In this document: positions 13,140 to 16,032 of the stretch, one piece after another
How the letters are laid out: the number at the start of each line of letters is the position of its first letter
Numbering within the stretch: the stretch's first letter is position 1
Origin: Thermoplasmata archaeon
GTDB lineage: Archaea > Thermoplasmatota > Thermoplasmata > SG8-5 > JAGLSY01
NCBI GenBank assembly: GCA_023135545.1
Contig: JAGLSY010000142.1
Span: 1-16,032 of the forward strand
Direction of reading: 5' to 3'
DNA length: 16,032 bases
Translations under genes and position numbers: made by a program
Notes under the pieces: model-generated
Told to the model about the DNA's origin: nothing
Databases searched by the model: none
The model's input: the letters and a program-made list of their open reading frames with translations, nothing else

Positions 13140-16032
13140 TTGAAGAGGAGAATAAGCAGAAAATTGGTTTGGGACGATAGAGGTGTGAGCGAGGTCATAG
13201 GAACTATCCTCATGCTTGCCATCACCGTCGTTCTTTTTTCGAGCATAACCGTCTGGGTGAGCAACCTTCCCGCACCCCAGGGCCGTGTCTACGTGGAGTT
13301 CGAGGGCAGTATTGTCCCATATGACGCAAACGACTGGTCACTAGGTGCCTTCATCGAGTTGAAGCATGTCGGCGGCATGGAACTGAACAATTGGTGGACA
13401 GTGATATTGTTGAAGATTGACGGGAGCACGACGGTACTTGACATGGAAAACAGCAGTATACTCCACCCTTCCCTGGGCGATTTTTGGGAAGTCAACGAGG
13501 TATGGAACTACACCGTCGGCACGAACATACTCACCGAGGATTCCGAAGTGAAGATTAACATAATCGACCAGGATGTGGATACCCAGGTCTGGGAGGGAAC
13601 CCTCATGGGAACCGGCACCTGGTACGCACCGATTATCATGAGAGTCTGGATCGACTCGGACGTGGCCACCATCTTTGCGGACCCCGGCCCGATCGAATAC
13701 GGTCCGGAGGAATTCACAGTCTTTGCACAGATAGTTGACCCGGAAGGCGATGACCCCAACCACGGCATCGACGTGAGTACTGTAAACGTGAGCTGTCCCA
13801 TGCTGGGCTGGTCGGATATCTCAATGTCGGATGACAACTTTGACAATATTTTCACGGCCACATTAGTTGGGCCGGACGCAAATTACAGTGCCGGATATTA
13901 TGTATTCATATGCAGAGCCATGGACTACAGCGGACGCGCTGCCGATAACCACACATCCAAGTTCGCGGTGGGCGGGGAGATAGGCGGCAACCCCCAGATA
14001 GTGGTTTATGGAAATAATGAGAGCGCGACAAATATCTGGACAGAACCGACCAACCCCCTGAACGGCGTTGTGGTCCAAATGTATGCCAGAATAAGGAATC
14101 TTGGCGGGGCCGGAGCCCTGGTGGATGTCAAGTTCTATGACGGGGTTGTGAATGACACAAACCTCATAACCACCATCCAGCCCTTGATCAACTTCGGGGA
14201 TTACATTGTTTCAACCCCATGGGAGGCAAAGCCAGGAGGTATTCACAATATCACGGTAAACGCCACGGTAAACAAGACCTGGGCCTTTGATAAAGGGATC
14301 CACGAGCCAGATAAGTATTTGGATGACAATCAGAACTACACGGACATAATCGTTCTTCCGACCATATTGTTGGTCGATGACGACGGCCATATTAATGACG
14401 AAAGTTCAGGCGACACCTCGTCCTTCATGCGCGCATCATTGGAGGGCTCGGATTTCGATTATGATTTCACTACAGTCAGCACCGGCTGCAACGGCCCGGC
14501 ATTTGACGCTGGAGATTACCGGCTCGAAGAATACGATATAGTTATCTGGATGACAGGCTACGAGACCACCAACACCATCAGGGCGGATGACATAGTCAAC
14601 CTGATGAGATTCCTTAACAACAGCGGAAAGCTATGGCTTATCGGTGGGGGAGCCTTTGTGCAGGCCGAGACGGATGCAGCTGATGGGGATGCAAGTCTGG
14701 ACGCCTTCTTCAACACATATCTTCACACCTCCCGGGGACCGCTGGGAGAGGTCAAAGTCACCGACGAGCCGGTCTGGGGAGAGAGTGGCCACAAAGTGAC
14801 CGAATACTTCTCCGAGAAGAACATCACCCTGGTGGAGAAAATACTTGATTATAACCAAGGTTATGAAATAGTTCCCGAGGGAACCGGCATTGCGGCCTTC
14901 ACATTAAACAGAAGCGTTCTGCCCCTACGCTACCTGGCCACCAGCTGGGAGAACGGCGACGATGAAGAGAGGATACTCACCCAGGCCTTCGAATTCTCCA
15001 TGATTGAGATGAAGGCCGATATGACACAGCTCACATACAAGGCGATCACCTGGCTGGGTAACATAACCATCAAGTCCGGGAGGGACCTGGCTGTTTCGGA
15101 GCAGTACATGAGCCCTAGCACCGTGTTCTACAAACAGCCGGTTACGATCACAGGCGTGATACGGAACAACGGCTTCCAGAACGAGACCTATGTAAATTGG
15201 TCCATGACCATCACAGATATTGACGGTAATGAAATCCAACAAAACAAAAGCGGCATAATCGACGGAGCACCGGATCCAGACAATGACGGCCCATTATTCA
15301 TCGGAACGGGCCAGGACAACTCGGTAACCATCACCGTCATGTGGACTCCCATCAATATAGGCACCCACAACATCGTATTCGAGGTGGACCCTGACAATCA
15401 GATCATCGAGACCAACGAAAACAACAACGTGCTGTCGGACAGATTCGGTTCGGGAGATATAGATGTCCAATATATCGTACTGGTCGTGGATGATGACCAG
15501 TTAATTTCCGATGATGAAACCGGCGAGGTTATCAGCACACTGGACAATCTCACCTATGACTATGACCTTTACAACATAGCACTGGAAGGCAGCAGCCCCG
15601 GTGCCAGTCTGCTCGACAATTATAATGCGGTCATCTGGGTATGCGGCGGTGCTAGCGAGCCCTGGCGGGATGATGCTGAAGACAGCATCCAGAATTACCT
15701 GGAGAGCAGCAGCGGAAGACTCTGGCTTACAGGCGAGAACTGCCTCGGAGGCGACATAGACGGCATCCTGGAGGAGAACATCTTCCAGCTCAATTCATTG
15801 ACCACTGGCCTTAACATGCCATCCACCCTGTACGGAGTCGATAACACGGACACGGAGGAAAGTGTCAGCCACGGGATGAAATACGAGACCAACGGAACCC
15901 ATGGCTGTGATATTTTGACCAACACCTCCTTATCCAGGGGAATGTTCTACCAGAATAAGGCAAATGGCGATTTCAACGGCGTGTGCTATGATAACACCGC
16001 CGAGAACTACAGAACGGTGGTCAACACCTTCA
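13140..16032 (+). CDS. Giant surface protein with pilin N-terminus and repeated CARDB/VDDD-Rossmann modules (3' end missing)
   Basis: The frame is open from 13140 to the window edge: at least 964 aa. I chose TTG at 13140 because AGGTGAT (13129-13135) is a good SD at about 4-nt spacing. A GTG at 13131 lies within that SD, and a TAA is in frame at 13125. Residues 1-40 are a class III prepilin signal: KLVWDDRGVSEVIGTI, with likely cleavage R14-G15, then a hydrophobic helix. A beta-rich region follows (about 45-280). Then come a CARDB-like domain (about 284-405), a Rossmann-like segment starting LLVDDDGH (about 410-416) with YDIVIWMTGYET and GKLWLIGGG, a second CARDB-like domain (about 648-775) ending IIETNENNNV, and a second Rossmann-like segment from VLVVDDDQ (about 780) with NAVIWVCGG and GRLWLTGEN. 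The Rossmann-like parts resemble ThuA/GATase-1-like folds without visible catalytic residues. More than a dozen N-glycosylation sequons are present. It is probably anchored at the cell surface or in a pilus. Confidence 0.85.
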   Translation, partial: MKRRISRKLVWDDRGVSEVIGTILMLAITVVLFSSITVWVSNLPAPQGRVYVEFEGSIVPYDANDWSLGAFIELKHVGGMELNNWWTVILLKIDGSTTVLDMENSSILHPSLGDFWEVNEVWNYTVGTNILTEDSEVKINIIDQDVDTQVWEGTLMGTGTWYAPIIMRVWIDSDVATIFADPGPIEYGPEEFTVFAQIVDPEGDDPNHGIDVSTVNVSCPMLGWSDISMSDDNFDNIFTATLVGPDANYSAGYYVFICRAMDYSGRAADNHTSKFAVGGEIGGNPQIVVYGNNESATNIWTEPTNPLNGVVVQMYARIRNLGGAGALVDVKFYDGVVNDTNLITTIQPLINFGDYIVSTPWEAKPGGIHNITVNATVNKTWAFDKGIHEPDKYLDDNQNYTDIIVLPTILLVDDDGHINDESSGDTSSFMRASLEGSDFDYDFTTVSTGCNGPAFDAGDYRLEEYDIVIWMTGYETTNTIRADDIVNLMRFLNNSGKLWLIGGGAFVQAETDAADGDASLDAFFNTYLHTSRGPLGEVKVTDEPVWGESGHKVTEYFSEKNITLVEKILDYNQGYEIVPEGTGIAAFTLNRSVLPLRYLATSWENGDDEERILTQAFEFSMIEMKADMTQLTYKAITWLGNITIKSGRDLAVSEQYMSPSTVFYKQPVTITGVIRNNGFQNETYVNWSMTITDIDGNEIQQNKSGIIDGAPDPDNDGPLFIGTGQDNSVTITVMWTPINIGTHNIVFEVDPDNQIIETNENNNVLSDRFGSGDIDVQYIVLVVDDDQLISDDETGEVISTLDNLTYDYDLYNIALEGSSPGASLLDNYNAVIWVCGGASEPWRDDAEDSIQNYLESSSGRLWLTGENCLGGDIDGILEENIFQLNSLTTGLNMPSTLYGVDNTDTEESVSHGMKYETNGTHGCDILTNTSLSRGMFYQNKANGDFNGVCYDNTAENYRTVVNTF

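Overview
This window is archaeal, probably from a euryarchaeon related to the Thermoplasmata. The evidence is a complete run of A-type (A1Ao) ATP synthase subunits in archaeal order, a KsgA/Dim1 methyltransferase, a bacterio-opsin-activator-type HTH regulator, an archaeal COG1340-like coiled-coil protein, class III (archaeal type IV pilin) signal peptides, TATA-type promoters and GGAGG/GGTGA ribosome binding sites. The lineage is an inference from gene content; there is no rRNA in the window to settle it.

Layout. From 6593 down to 120 (minus strand) lies an A-ATPase operon in the order H-I-K-E-C-F-A, tightly packed with overlaps or gaps of 0-17 nt. The expected next genes B and D do not follow A within the window. 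Instead, bases 1-125 hold four consecutive hairpins, two of which are copies of one 27-nt unit with a compensatory base-pair change. An 890-nt gene-free stretch (6594-7484) follows on the other side of the operon. It has T-rich tracts and a string of strong hairpins, and may encode structured RNA. Then come ksgA (plus) and a convergent Bat-like HTH regulator (minus) with a Cys cluster, separated by a two-part inverted repeat. Divergent from the regulator is a two-gene operon (coiled-coil protein, then sugar nucleotidyltransferase, 1-nt overlap). A second, larger copy of the GAGTT/AACTC repeat separates it from a convergent pair (pilin-like protein, then a membrane-anchored DUF192 protein). Head-to-head with that pair is a very large surface protein with a pilin N-terminus that runs off the right edge.

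How the parts fit. The left half is energy metabolism: a rotary ATP synthase/ATPase with peripheral stalks (E, H), central stalk (C, F), membrane motor (I, K) and catalytic subunit A. The right half looks like a cell-surface locus. Two proteins share a near-identical WDD[R/E]GV...IGTI prepilin motif and fire from one shared divergent promoter region. One is a pilin-like protein of ordinary size; the other is a pilin-anchored mosaic of CARDB-like and VDDD-Rossmann-like modules. The nucleotidyltransferase nearby could supply sugar nucleotides for glycosylation of such sequon-rich proteins (inference).

The most unusual signals are the dispersed GAGTT-array inverted repeats, which sit between convergent genes and contain the minus-strand stop codons; the structured gene-free stretch upstream of ksgA; and the giant pilin-anchored protein.
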